A stretch of DNA of 64,000 bases from Thalassospira sp. MCCC 1A03138 (GCF_002115785.1 NZ_JFJY01000013.1:58850-122849), one strand, 5' to 3'; shown: positions 45,943 through 54,998, counted from the first letter of the stretch. Numbers and translations are program-made. Notes: generated by a model not told the origin, from the sequence alone.

Positions 45943-47661
45943 ATGTCCCGTTTCAGCCTTCCTGTTCGCTTTTTTGGCCGGATGCGATTGCGTTTTTCCC
46001 CGATTGATTATCGCTTTGTCATTGTCGGGCTGGCGGTTTATTTCGCGCTTGTCCTGAACTGGAAGGTTCTGGGGCATTTTTATCAAATTCTCGGGCAGCT
46101 TGAGGCCTATGACCTTGGCTTTGCGGCCAGTGCGCCGTTTGTTTTGCTGCTGGGGTCTATCGTTTTATTCACGCCGTTTTCGTTCAAATATCTTTTGAAG
46201 CCGTTTTTTGCCCTGCTGATTTTGACCGGCGCACTTGCGAATTATGCGATGGTCAAATACGGTATCGTGTTTGACCGCGGCATGATTGAAAATGTGGTCG
46301 AAACCAATTCCGCCGAAGCGTTTTCGTATCTGAATGTGCAATCGGCGATCTGGTTTTTCGCGACCGGGATCGTGCCGGTGATTTTCCTGTTCCTGCTGCC
46401 GGTGCGCTATCCGCGCAGTATTGTGCGCGGGTTTGTGCAACGGGTGGCGATGATTGCGGTGCCGCTGGTGTTTTTTGGCGGGATTGCCGGGCTTTATTTC
46501 AAGGATTACGCATCGGTCGGGCGCAATCACAAAGTGCTGGGCAAGGAAGTTTCGCCGGTCAATTACGTGACGGGCAGTATTCAGTATGTCAAACGGCGTT
46601 ATGTATCGTCATCAATGCCATTCCAGACGGTCGGCAATGACGCCCATCAGGTGGTAAAGGTCGCAAGCAACGGCAAGCCGACTTTGATGTTTCTGGTGAT
46701 CGGGGAAACGGCACGCGCGCAAAGCGTGCAGGCCAATGGCTATACCCGCCCGACATCGGAATTCACCCAGAAAATTCCGGGGATGCTGGCGTTTCAGGAT
46801 GTGCGGTCCTGCGGGACGGCAACGGCGGTTTCGGTACCGTGCATTTTTTCGATCATGGATCATGCCAATTACAATGGCGAGGTCGCCAGCCATAGCGAAA
46901 GCCTGATGGATGTGGTGGCGAAGGCCGGTGTTTCGGTGTTCTGGAAGGAAAATGACGAAGGCTGCAAAGGGGCGTGTGACCGCATCCCCAATGTTGACAT
47001 CAAACCCGAAGATTTCCCGCAATATTGCGGTAATGGCACCTGCCATGACGAGGTGATGCTGGACGGTCTTGACGAACAGATTGCCGCGATGGCGGGCGAC
47101 CGGCTGGTGACCCTGCATCTGATGGGCAGCCACGGGCCGACCTATTACAAACGTTATCCCGATGAACACCGGTTTTTCACCCCCGACTGCCCGCGCAGCG
47201 ATATTGAAAACTGCACGCAGCAGGAGCTGATCAATACCTATGACAACACGATCCGCTATACCGACTTTGTGATTTCAAGGCTGGTGGAACGGTTGCAGTC
47301 CTATCAGGACCGATACAATACCGTGCTGCTGTATGTGTCCGATCATGGGGAATCGCTTGGCGAAAGCGGCATGTATCTTCATGGCGCGCCATACATGTTT
47401 GCCCCGGACGAACAGACGCGGGTGCCGATGTTTGTCTGGGCGTCGGACGGGTTTGTCGCCGATCACGGGATCAATCGCGTCTGTCTTAGCGATCAGGCCA
47501 GAACCGGCAGCTTTTCGCATGACAATGTGTTTTCAACCGTGCTGGGCGTGATGGGGGTTGAAACATCGGTCTATCGCAAGGGGCAGGATATCTTTGCTCC
47601 TTGCGAAAACGCCACCTATCAGGCGGAGCTTGAAACGCAGCCCGAAATGACAGGCAATTGA
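45943..47661 (+). CDS. phosphoethanolamine transferase, EptA/MCR family
   Basis: The 572-residue inner-membrane protein has about five N-terminal helices (to near residue 180) and a periplasmic sulfatase-fold catalytic domain. The nucleophile Thr lies in VIGETARAQSV; metal motifs include HLMGSHGPTYYKRYP and YVSDHGESLGESGMYLHGAPY, and paired cysteines (CGTATAVSVPCIF, EGCKGACD, CGNGTC, CPRSDIENC) form the usual disulfides. It adds phosphoethanolamine to lipid A or another periplasmic glycan. The frame is open to a TTG at 45919; the ATG at 45943 is preferred. A TetR gene follows. Confidence 0.92.
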   Translation: MSRFSLPVRFFGRMRLRFSPIDYRFVIVGLAVYFALVLNWKVLGHFYQILGQLEAYDLGFAASAPFVLLLGSIVLFTPFSFKYLLKPFFALLILTGALANYAMVKYGIVFDRGMIENVVETNSAEAFSYLNVQSAIWFFATGIVPVIFLFLLPVRYPRSIVRGFVQRVAMIAVPLVFFGGIAGLYFKDYASVGRNHKVLGKEVSPVNYVTGSIQYVKRRYVSSSMPFQTVGNDAHQVVKVASNGKPTLMFLVIGETARAQSVQANGYTRPTSEFTQKIPGMLAFQDVRSCGTATAVSVPCIFSIMDHANYNGEVASHSESLMDVVAKAGVSVFWKENDEGCKGACDRIPNVDIKPEDFPQYCGNGTCHDEVMLDGLDEQIAAMAGDRLVTLHLMGSHGPTYYKRYPDEHRFFTPDCPRSDIENCTQQELINTYDNTIRYTDFVISRLVERLQSYQDRYNTVLLYVSDHGESLGESGMYLHGAPYMFAPDEQTRVPMFVWASDGFVADHGINRVCLSDQARTGSFSHDNVFSTVLGVMGVETSVYRKGQDIFAPCENATYQAELETQPEMTGN

Positions 47662-47678
47662 CAGCGGCAGGCATCAGG

Positions 47679-47715
47679 TTTAATTGAGCATGCTCATTGA
47701 GTGTGCTCAGTTAAA
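47679..47715. promoter_or_regulatory. large dyad operator before the TetR gene
   Basis: TTTAATTGAGCATGCTCA and TGAGTGTGCTCAGTTAAA are 18-base arms of one dyad around a single T, matching at 16 of 18 positions. The left arm contains the perfect palindrome TGAGCATGCTCA. The dyad ends 14 bases before the TetR ATG, as expected for autorepression. Confidence 0.75.
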
Positions 47716-47728
47716 CAGGGGATGTCTT

Positions 47729-48361
47729 ATGCAGACCGGTGTGAACCGCCGTGCCACCAAACGCGAACAGACGCGTGAAAACATCCTGATCGCGGCGCGC
47801 AAATGTTTCAACGCGCAGGGTTATGACGGGACATCCACGCGCGAAATCGCAAGGGAAGCCGGTGTTGCCGAAGGCACGATTTTCAGCCATTTTCCGACCA
47901 AGGAAGAATTGCTTATTTCCAGTGTTGGTGACCATCTGGCCGATGCGATCAAGCAGGGGCTGCATACGATGGAGCCCGAATGGTGCTTTGTCGACAAGCT
48001 GATGCATATCGCATCCTATCGCTTTGCGCAGATCGCGTTGCAGCCGGGACTTTGGCAGGTGATTTTGCAGCAGTTGGTGTTTTCACCGCGCAAGGGGGCA
48101 GTCAAGGAGCTGATGCGCGGTAGCGGCCTGATTGATGCGGTGATGCGCCTGATCGAGGATGCGCAGCTTGACGGGGAACTGAACCCGGCAATCGAACCCG
48201 CAGCGATCCACAAAACCGTTATCGCGCTGTTTTTGTTCACCATCCATGAGCATGTCGGGGCGGAGAATTACGATTGTGAAGACATGTGCGCGACATTGCG
48301 CGACCTGCTTGACACCCAGATCAGAGGCATCTGGTTGCGCCGACCGGAAATGGCGGCGTAG
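47729..48361 (+). CDS. TetR family transcriptional regulator
   Basis: The 210-residue regulator has an N-terminal HTH (about residues 10-56, TSTREIAREAGVAEGTIFSHFPTKEELL) and an all-helical ligand domain. The ATG at 47729 has AGGGGA upstream and lies just after a strong dyad operator, indicating autoregulation. The upstream phosphoethanolamine transferase gene ends 67 bases before it, so a read-through relationship is possible. The ligand is unknown. Confidence 0.9.
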   Translation: MQTGVNRRATKREQTRENILIAARKCFNAQGYDGTSTREIAREAGVAEGTIFSHFPTKEELLISSVGDHLADAIKQGLHTMEPEWCFVDKLMHIASYRFAQIALQPGLWQVILQQLVFSPRKGAVKELMRGSGLIDAVMRLIEDAQLDGELNPAIEPAAIHKTVIALFLFTIHEHVGAENYDCEDMCATLRDLLDTQIRGIWLRRPEMAA

Positions 48362-48376
48362 GGCGGCCAGCCGGGC

Positions 48377-48799
48377 TTATTCCCCGATCAGATGCAGGGT
48401 GATCTGGCGGCGGTGTGGGGCGTGACGGTGTTCAAACAGATAGATGCCCTGCCAGGTGCCGAGAACCGCACGACCGTTTGTGACCGGGATGGTCAGCGAC
48501 ACATCGGTCAGCGAAGCCCGGATGTGGGCCGGCATATCGTCCGGGCCTTCGGCGGTGTGGCGATAGAGGCTCGGGTTTTCCTGCACCAGTCTTGCAAAGA
48601 AGGTTTCAAGATCCAGCACCACATCGGGATCGGCGTTTTCCTGGATCGTCAGGCTGGCGGAGGTATGGCGGCAATAGATTGTCACCTGACCGGTTTTGAT
48701 GCCGGTTTGAAGGGTCCATGACTGGACCTGATCGGTGATTTCAACAAGGCCCTGTCCGGTGGTGCTGATTTCAAGCGTGGTCTGATCTTGCGTAAGCAT
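48377..48799 (-). CDS. yjbQ: YjbQ family protein
   Basis: The 140-residue protein matches the YjbQ/UPF0047 family in length and motifs: GLVEITDQVQSW, GQVTIYCRHTSASLTIQENADPDV and a C-terminal GTWQGIYLFEHRHAPHRRQITLHLIGE. The conserved His and Glu positions are those proposed for the weak thiamin-phosphate synthase activity of the family; its physiological role is unsettled. It converges with the TetR gene and has a plausible GGGATG before the ATG. Confidence 0.93.
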   Translation of the reverse strand: MLTQDQTTLEISTTGQGLVEITDQVQSWTLQTGIKTGQVTIYCRHTSASLTIQENADPDVVLDLETFFARLVQENPSLYRHTAEGPDDMPAHIRASLTDVSLTIPVTNGRAVLGTWQGIYLFEHRHAPHRRQITLHLIGE

Positions 48800-48841
48800 G
48801 GCATCCCGCTTTGGTTCGGGCGGCCGGGATGATCGGTGTGA

Positions 48842-49687
48842 TCAGGCCGCCGCAATGGCGCTTTGGGGATCGTAAAAGCGCAGGGCCGTCATGGCAAGGT
48901 TGCCGAATTCAAAACTGTCATGCAGGGTTTCGGGCACGAAATCATCACCCGCCGCACCGAGTGCCACATAAAACGGCATCAGGTGATCGTCTTCGGGGTG
49001 CGCCATGGCGGCATAAGGGGCCTGTGCGCGGTAATCAAGCAGGGCATCGATATCACGGGCGGCCAGTTTGCCCAGCATCCAGTTGGTGAATTCCTGCGCC
49101 CATGGATCAATCGGGCCCTCGTTATGGTCAAGGGCGCGCAGATTATGGGTCATGGCACCACTGCCGATGACCAGAACGCCCAGATCGCGCAGGGCGCGCA
49201 GCTTTTTACCCAGTTCGTAATGATCAGCGGGGCTGCCATGGCCCAGCATGGAGAGCTGAAACACCGGGATATCACCGCCGGGCCGCGCAATGATCAAGGG
49301 CATCCATGCGCCGTGATCAAGGCCGCGTGTGGCATCGGTTTCTGCCCCGATCAGACCGGCGATTTCGCGGGCCAGTGCCGGATCGCCCGCAACATCGTAA
49401 TGCAGGTCATAAAGCGGTTTGGGGAAGCCGTAAAAATCGTGGATGGTGTCCGGGCGTGCCGCGGTCGAGATGGTCGGCGTCGCGGTTTGCCAATGGGCCG
49501 ATACGATCAGGATGGCGCGTGCGCCGTCGAACAGATCACCAAGATCGCGGGCAAAGAAATCAAAGGCCGGGGTGCTTTGGCGCGCAACCAGCATTGGCGA
49601 TCCGTGCGAGATGAAGATCGGCGCAAGATTGCTCTGCGGGGTGGCAGAAACGGGGCTGGAAACGCGGTTTGCAACGGGACTGGTCAT
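48842..49687 (-). CDS. DODA-type extradiol dioxygenase (LigB/YgiD family)
   Basis: The 281-residue protein starts at 49687, where GAGGTG is well placed, rather than six codons upstream. It has the LigB-type signature: IFISHGSPMLV, ILIVSAHWQT, the LDHGAWMPL loop, IGSGAMTHNLR and late AHPEDDHLMPFYVALGAAG. These supply the metal-binding His residues of 4,5-DOPA extradiol dioxygenase-like enzymes. The natural substrate, an o-diphenol, is unknown. It stands alone and is followed by yjbQ on the same strand, 42 bases away. Confidence 0.92.
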   Translation of the reverse strand: MTSPVANRVSSPVSATPQSNLAPIFISHGSPMLVARQSTPAFDFFARDLGDLFDGARAILIVSAHWQTATPTISTAARPDTIHDFYGFPKPLYDLHYDVAGDPALAREIAGLIGAETDATRGLDHGAWMPLIIARPGGDIPVFQLSMLGHGSPADHYELGKKLRALRDLGVLVIGSGAMTHNLRALDHNEGPIDPWAQEFTNWMLGKLAARDIDALLDYRAQAPYAAMAHPEDDHLMPFYVALGAAGDDFVPETLHDSFEFGNLAMTALRFYDPQSAIAAA

Positions 49688-49836
49688 GGTGGGGCACCTC
49701 GACATTCACAAAACATTGATTGCGAATATGTGCCTGTTTGGGCCCCCTGACCAGTCACCGTTCGTCAACAGTGTGTTGCCATTGCACGCGAAAGGGCGGT
49801 TTGGGGAAACAATGGCAACACCCGGATCAGGAAGGA

Positions 49837-50049
49837 TTAGCGGGCCTTGGCACCGAACATCATCATGATGAAGCCCCCGACTGCGGCGGCACCACCGGCA
49901 ATCAGATACCAGAGCGTTTCATCGGTATAGCTGCCAAGGAAGGTTTCGGAGAGCTGATCGGCTGCACTATCGGACGCGTTGAGACCAACGATCAAAAGGG
50001 CAATGCCGATGATACAAATGACGATGCCTGCAATACGACTGATGGGCAT
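49837..50049 (-). CDS. DUF3185 family small membrane protein
   Basis: The 70-residue protein has two hydrophobic helices (IAGIVICIIGIALLIVGLNAS and LWYLIAGGAAAVGGFIMMMFG) with a short polar SETFLGSYTDET loop, the DUF3185 pattern. AGGAG precedes the ATG. Function unknown. Confidence 0.88.
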   Translation of the reverse strand: MPISRIAGIVICIIGIALLIVGLNASDSAADQLSETFLGSYTDETLWYLIAGGAAAVGGFIMMMFGAKAR

Positions 50050-50187
50050 TGGGGGCTCCTGTTATTATTTTATGTTGCGTTTGCTCGTGTCCCGGAAATC
50101 GGGATTTGTTTAACTGAGATCACAACGCGGCTTTCGCGAAGTTGTTCCCGCGGGTAAATAATTGATCTGGCTGGATGTATGGTGAAA

Positions 50188-50222
50188 CGCAACGCCCCCG
50201 GCCTGTGACCGGGGGCGTTGCG
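50188..50222 (-). terminator. stable hairpin after the first autotransporter gene
   Basis: CGCAACGCCCCCGG and CCGGGGGCGTTGCG form a 14-base stem with a 7-base loop; the minus strand continues with TTTC. It lies 30 bases past the stop at 50252. Confidence 0.7.
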
Positions 50223-50251
50223 GATTGTATCGGACGGCTGGTTGCCAGAAA

Positions 50252-52078
50252 TCAGAAAGGCATCGACATGCGGATTTCGAGCCTGCTGGTGTCGGTATCA
50301 TCATCGTTGGCAATCGACATCATGTGGCTGAGTGCAAGTTCGCTGGTAAGCGGACCGGTATCAAAACCAAGTCCGGTCCGGATACGCTGACTGCCATATT
50401 CGTTGAGGTTGCTGGCAAAGAACGGTTTGACGATCCCGATGGAGCGACCATCATCGCCAACAAGTTCAAAGCCGTAAATGAGCGTGCCGCCGATGGTGTA
50501 TTCGTTATAGTCCGAACGACCGGCAAGATAGTTGCCTTCAAGAGCAGCGCTCAGGCCAGTAGCGGATTCGGATAGCCGGACACCACCACCAATTTCAAAC
50601 GCGGTTTTGTCATTGTTGATTTCATTGGTGAAATCATGGACCAGACCGGTTTCGATGAAAGGCGTCACGATCAGGGTCGGGGTTGGCGCAAGATCGTAAG
50701 CGGCTTCGATGGCCGGTCGGATCTGCCGGGTGTTCGAAGTCGTGCCGGCAACGGCGGTGTTGTTGCTTTCGGTGTAACCATCAACCGTTTTGCGTGCGGC
50801 GATAAAGGCCACGGACGGCGTCAGAGAGAATGGCACGGTTTCGTGCGGGCGGATCATGTAGGAAGTATTGAGCTGGGCGTACCAGATGTCAGACTCCGTG
50901 TTGCCGGAAGCCGCATTGTTATCGCGCGTCACATCAATGTCGCCCATGCCGAAGCCTGCCTGGCCGGAAATGGTCAGTCCGCTGACGGGGGTGTAGATCG
51001 CATAGGGTGAAACGACCCATCCCTTTTCATGATAGGAGCCGTTATTGAAGGATGTGGTCAGGTCGGTATCGTTATAGCCAAGAGACAGACCCGCCGTCAG
51101 GCTTTCGGCAAACCGGTAATCCAGCCCGACATTGTAGCCCCACACATCACCGTCATAGCGACTGTCATTGGTGCCGCTGACATAGTCGTTATCGACCGAC
51201 GTGTATGATCCGTGGCCCCAAATCGTGAAGGGGGATGCGGTTTCAAAAGCGGTGCGGCCGTCAACACCACTGGCACCGCCGGTATTGCCCTGATCTGTCG
51301 GGCCAAGGCCCAGCATGTGCATGCCTTCACCGGTTGAGCTATCAAAGCTTCCCATCATGGCGATGCGGCGCAGGGCGTTATCATCGTCGGTCAGGTTGGG
51401 GGCACTTCGGTGGTAAGCCGGGTCATAGACAAGATTGGCATTTGTATCATTGTCATCGCTGTTTCCGGCGCTGCCACTGCCGGTGCCAATCCCGCCGCCG
51501 GAGGTCGATCCGCCCGTTGCGGTGCCAGCCGGGGTGCTAACAGCGGAAAGTCGAGCACCAATATTCTGTGAGATCACGGTCGTCTGGGAACGTGAGACAG
51601 ATGATACGACGGTCGAAGATGTTGTGGACTGGCTTTTTTCGGATGATCCGGGAGTTGGCGCTACCGCTTCGGCGCAGGATATGTCCAATAAGAGGGACGG
51701 AACGACGCCGTTATTGATCAGCACGCTTAACCGACCGCCGGTCGTGTCACGTGGGATGGTAATCGTTTCGGTCACTGTATCGCTAGCATTGACCGTGCCG
51801 CTTCGCGTGATCACCTGGTTGCCGTTGGTGATGTCTGTATAGGTAAAGACATAAGGTATACCGACGCCATTGTTGTTTGTCATTTTGACCTTTGGCGTTT
51901 CGTTTACTTCGAACGCCGAAGTCGAACCACTTACGCCGTTTGTGCTGCCGTTAAACGTCCACGCCGTACAGCCTGCACTTTTTGCAAACGCGTCAGTGGA
52001 AATAATTGATGCTGCGCCTATCAGTGCCATCCCCAGCACGACTGGTCTCTTTAGAAGAGATACTTTCCGTTTGCCCAT
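50252..52078 (-). CDS. autotransporter-type outer-membrane protein (paralogue 1)
   Basis: The 608-residue protein starts at 52078 (AAGGGGAC upstream; the frame is open 59 codons further). It has a signal peptide ending near DAFA. An N-terminal domain of about 120 residues is bounded by Cys (AGCTAWTF, LLDISCAEA), followed by a Ser/Thr/Gly-rich linker. A helix (VSSVSRSQTTVISQNIGARLSA) precedes a C-terminal autotransporter barrel (about 270 residues: WGHGSYTSVDNDYVSGTND, WGYNVGLDYRF) ending in the outer-membrane signature RLEIRMSMPF. The passenger is short for a classical autotransporter. It is a tandem paralogue of the next gene. Confidence 0.87.
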   Translation of the reverse strand: MGKRKVSLLKRPVVLGMALIGAASIISTDAFAKSAGCTAWTFNGSTNGVSGSTSAFEVNETPKVKMTNNNGVGIPYVFTYTDITNGNQVITRSGTVNASDTVTETITIPRDTTGGRLSVLINNGVVPSLLLDISCAEAVAPTPGSSEKSQSTTSSTVVSSVSRSQTTVISQNIGARLSAVSTPAGTATGGSTSGGGIGTGSGSAGNSDDNDTNANLVYDPAYHRSAPNLTDDDNALRRIAMMGSFDSSTGEGMHMLGLGPTDQGNTGGASGVDGRTAFETASPFTIWGHGSYTSVDNDYVSGTNDSRYDGDVWGYNVGLDYRFAESLTAGLSLGYNDTDLTTSFNNGSYHEKGWVVSPYAIYTPVSGLTISGQAGFGMGDIDVTRDNNAASGNTESDIWYAQLNTSYMIRPHETVPFSLTPSVAFIAARKTVDGYTESNNTAVAGTTSNTRQIRPAIEAAYDLAPTPTLIVTPFIETGLVHDFTNEINNDKTAFEIGGGVRLSESATGLSAALEGNYLAGRSDYNEYTIGGTLIYGFELVGDDGRSIGIVKPFFASNLNEYGSQRIRTGLGFDTGPLTSELALSHMMSIANDDDTDTSRLEIRMSMPF

Positions 52079-52167
52079 ATATGTCCCCTTGGAATCGTCT
52101 TTCGCGTGTTTCGCCGTTCTTTTGCTGGTTTTAGAAAACAGAGAATGGCACGCATGGGTTGATTTAT

Positions 52168-52184
52168 AAGTAGAAAATTTACTT
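52168..52184. promoter_or_regulatory. AT-rich inverted repeat upstream of autotransporter 1
   Basis: AAGTA and TACTT flank a 7-base AT spacer, about 90 bases before the start at 52078. It is a weak candidate regulator site; the rest of the 224-base gap shows no gene. Confidence 0.25.
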
Positions 52185-52302
52185 AATTGCAAGATGTTAC
52201 GTACACGATGATAAAGCAGGCGTAAGCGAGGCTTTGGCCAATCAGTTGCCAGCACGGCAATGGGCGGGCAATGTCAGGTTTGACCGCGTCGCCCGCCAGA
52301 GA

Positions 52303-54132
52303 TCAGAACGGCATCGATATTTGGATTTCTAGCCTGCTGGTATCGGTGTTGTCATCGTCGTCATTGGCAATCGACATCATGTGGCTGAGTGCAAGTTCGC
52401 TGGTAAGCGGACCGGTATCAAAGCCAAATCCGGTGCGGATGCGCTGATTGCCATATTCGTTGAGGTTGCTGGCAAAGAATGGCGTGACGATCCCAAGGGA
52501 TCGGCCATCATCCCCGGTCAGGGTAAAGCCATAAGTCACCGTGCCGCCGATGGTGTATTCGGTGTAATCCGCACGCCCGGCAAGATAGTTGCCTTCAAGT
52601 GCTGCATTCAGCCCGGTAAGGTTGTCGGACAGTCGCACACCACCGCCGATATTGAACGCGGTTTTGTCATTGTTGATTTCATCGGTGAAATCATGGATCA
52701 GGCCGGTTTCAATGAAAGGCGAGATGATCAGGCTTTGGGTCGGTGTAAAATCATAGGCCGCCTCGATGGCTGGTCTGATCTGCCGGGTGTTGGATCGGGT
52801 GGTGGTATTGGCGGTGCCGTCGCTTTCGGTATAGGCATCAACCGTCTTGCGCGCGGCGATAAAGGCCAGTGACGGGGTGAGGGATACCGGCAGGGTTTCA
52901 ACGGGGCGGACCCGATAAGATGTGGTCACGGCGGCATACCACATGTCTGAGTCCGTATTGCCCGATACGGCACCATTGTCGCGGGTGACATCAATATTGC
53001 CCATGCCATATCCGGCTTCGCCCGCGATGGTCAGGTTTTCAATCGGGCGGTAGATGACATAGGGCGATGCGACCCAGCCGGTTTCCTGATAGCTGCCATT
53101 GTTAAAGGATGTTGTCAGGTCGGTGTCGTTATAGCCAAGCGACAGACCGGCAATCAGGGCATCGGCAAAACGGTAATCCAGCCCGACATTATAGCCCCAG
53201 ACATCGCCGTCATAGCGGCTGTCAGTGGTGCCACTGACATGGTCGTTATCGACCGAGGTAAAGGAGCCATGGCCCCAAACCGTAAAGGGGGATGTGGTGG
53301 CGAAGGCCGCACGTCCATCAATGCCGCCGGCACCGCCAACATCGCCCTGATCTGTCGGGCCAAGTCCCAGCATATTCATGCCAAGGCCGGTGGAGCTGTC
53401 GAAGCTTCCCATCATCGCCATGCGACGCAGGGCATCATCGCGGTCGGTGATGTTGTTTTTGCGGTTTTTGGGGGGCATGTCGACAAGGTTGGCATTCTCG
53501 ATCTCGGGAGTGTCTAGCCCACCTGTGGTGATATTGCCAATACCCGTACCCGTATTGCCGATCGTGGATGCGATACGTGATCCGATATTCTGTTGGATAA
53601 CTGTGGTCTGAGCGCGTGAGACGGCATTGATAACGGCGGACGACGTGCTGGCGGAGGATGACGCGGCCGGTTCTGCTTTGAGAGCGCAGGCACCTGTCAT
53701 GATATATGTCGCGCCGACGCCTTCAAAGCGAAGGAGGCCGTCTGTGGTATCTTCTGGGATCTCGAAGGACAGGGTGATGGTGTCGCCTTTTTCAGAACTG
53801 CCGTTCGTGATCGTCTGATTGTTGCCAGTGTTAATATTGTCCTTATAGGTAAAGGTATAGTTGATTGTCGCAGCGGGATTATCATGTGTGAAGGTAACTT
53901 TGGCGACCTCGTTCGCATTAAAGACGCTGGAGATCTGCAAGCCATCCGAGGTTCCTGAGAAAATGTTTAACTGGCTGCAGCCTGCGCTAAGTGCGAATGC
54001 ACTGTTGGCAAAGGGCAGCGATAACCCCGTCAGGGCCAGCGCATAAAGCCCTTTTTTCACGACAGATTTGCACCCGGCGAGGTGCGAACGATCAGATCGT
54101 TCCTTTTTGAAGGTGCTTCTGATCTTATTCAT
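52303..54132 (-). CDS. autotransporter-type outer-membrane protein (paralogue 2)
   Basis: The roughly 609-residue protein has a signal peptide with a long basic N-region (cleavage near SAFA), an N-terminal domain of about 130 residues bounded by Cys (SAGCSQLNIF, TGACALKAE) and an Ala/Ser linker. The helix AVSRAQTTVIQQNIGSRIAS is followed by an autotransporter barrel nearly identical to paralogue 1 (SRYDGDVWGYNVGLDYRFAD), ending RLEIQISMPF. The barrel is much more conserved than the N-domain between the two, as expected of divergent surface regions. Start is uncertain: the ATG at 54150 has AAAGGG too close. Confidence 0.86.
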   Translation of the reverse strand: MNKIRSTFKKERSDRSHLAGCKSVVKKGLYALALTGLSLPFANSAFALSAGCSQLNIFSGTSDGLQISSVFNANEVAKVTFTHDNPAATINYTFTYKDNINTGNNQTITNGSSEKGDTITLSFEIPEDTTDGLLRFEGVGATYIMTGACALKAEPAASSSASTSSAVINAVSRAQTTVIQQNIGSRIASTIGNTGTGIGNITTGGLDTPEIENANLVDMPPKNRKNNITDRDDALRRMAMMGSFDSSTGLGMNMLGLGPTDQGDVGGAGGIDGRAAFATTSPFTVWGHGSFTSVDNDHVSGTTDSRYDGDVWGYNVGLDYRFADALIAGLSLGYNDTDLTTSFNNGSYQETGWVASPYVIYRPIENLTIAGEAGYGMGNIDVTRDNGAVSGNTDSDMWYAAVTTSYRVRPVETLPVSLTPSLAFIAARKTVDAYTESDGTANTTTRSNTRQIRPAIEAAYDFTPTQSLIISPFIETGLIHDFTDEINNDKTAFNIGGGVRLSDNLTGLNAALEGNYLAGRADYTEYTIGGTVTYGFTLTGDDGRSLGIVTPFFASNLNEYGNQRIRTGFGFDTGPLTSELALSHMMSIANDDDDNTDTSRLEIQISMPF

Positions 54133-54254
54133 TATTTGCCATGCCCACATCCCTTTTTGATCGGTGCCGATAGATCGGTCCGCTGCAAGAGCTTTAGGGG
54201 CGGCGTATGGGGAGGGCTACGCTTAAAGGGAGGATTGTGTCGTTTTCTGACACT

Positions 54255-54284
54255 AAGTGGATAGGGTTTGCGCAAAGTGGATAG
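54255..54284. promoter_or_regulatory. tandem 10-bp direct repeat upstream of autotransporter 2
   Basis: AAGTGGATAG occurs at 54255-54264 and 54275-54284, offset by 20 bases (about two helical turns), roughly 125-150 bases before the gene start. A regulator site is suggested by position only. Confidence 0.4.
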
Positions 54285-54312
54285 AGGCCCCGGTTTTCGG
54301 GCCACATTATCG

Positions 54313-54897
54313 TTATGCGGGCAGGGCGGCTATCACATCATCCGTGGTCGAAAGCGTGCAATATTCCGATCCCAGAACCGCGGCAAACAGGTCAAAAACG
54401 GTTTGCGCATCGTGACGGACACCCTTGGCGTCGGTGACGTCAATCGCGGTGGTGGCATCAAGCGGCAGGATGACATCAAAGCCCAGACAATGGGCGACGC
54501 GGATCGAGGCATCCATCGAATTGTGGATGACGACACCGGTAAAGATCAGACGCGTAATGCCATGATCGTGCAGGTATTTTTCAAGATCGGTGGCGATAAA
54601 GGCGCAATTGACGTTTTTGGCAATCACTGGTTCGCCGGGCAGCGGGGCGACTTCGGGTTTGATCGCGTTGCCCGGACCATCGGTGTGATAGGTCGAGGCA
54701 GGATTGGGTTCGTCATGGCGGATATGGATCACCGGAAGGCTGGCTGCGCGAAAAGCCGCCAGCAGATCGACGATTTTATCGACATAGCCGGGATTGTTTT
54801 TTGACGCCCATTTCGGATCGTCGATGGCCTTTTGCACGTCAAGGACGATAAGGGCGGTTTCATTGCCAAAAGCGAGGTCGGAAGCGGGTCGGGACAT
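54313..54897 (-). CDS. isochorismatase-fold hydrolase, catalytic Cys replaced
   Basis: The 194-residue protein has the isochorismatase fold: ALIVLDVQKAID with the catalytic Asp, VIAKNVNCAFIATDLEKYL with the Lys, and the cis-peptide region. In the usual active-site Cys segment the sequence is FTGVVIHNSMDASIRVA, so the nucleophile position reads Ser, not Cys. Cysteine hydrolases of this family should then be inactive or use another mechanism; isochorismatase itself also lacks the Cys. No operon partner is evident. A weakly supported ATG is used. Confidence 0.85.
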   Translation of the reverse strand: MSRPASDLAFGNETALIVLDVQKAIDDPKWASKNNPGYVDKIVDLLAAFRAASLPVIHIRHDEPNPASTYHTDGPGNAIKPEVAPLPGEPVIAKNVNCAFIATDLEKYLHDHGITRLIFTGVVIHNSMDASIRVAHCLGFDVILPLDATTAIDVTDAKGVRHDAQTVFDLFAAVLGSEYCTLSTTDDVIAALPA

Positions 54898-54930
54898 TGT
54901 GTGTTCTTTTTGGATCCGGGGGCAAAAACA

Positions 54931-54962
54931 AAACCGGCCGGGACATTAATCCCGGCCGGTTT
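54931..54962 (-). terminator. rho-independent terminator of nrdJ
   Basis: AAACCGGCCGGGA and TCCCGGCCGGTTT form the stem with a 6-base loop. The minus strand continues with a T-rich run. It lies 36 bases past the nrdJ stop. Confidence 0.93.
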
Positions 54963-54998
54963 ACTGATCAGATCAGGTTTGCGGTGGTGCCGGGGCCC

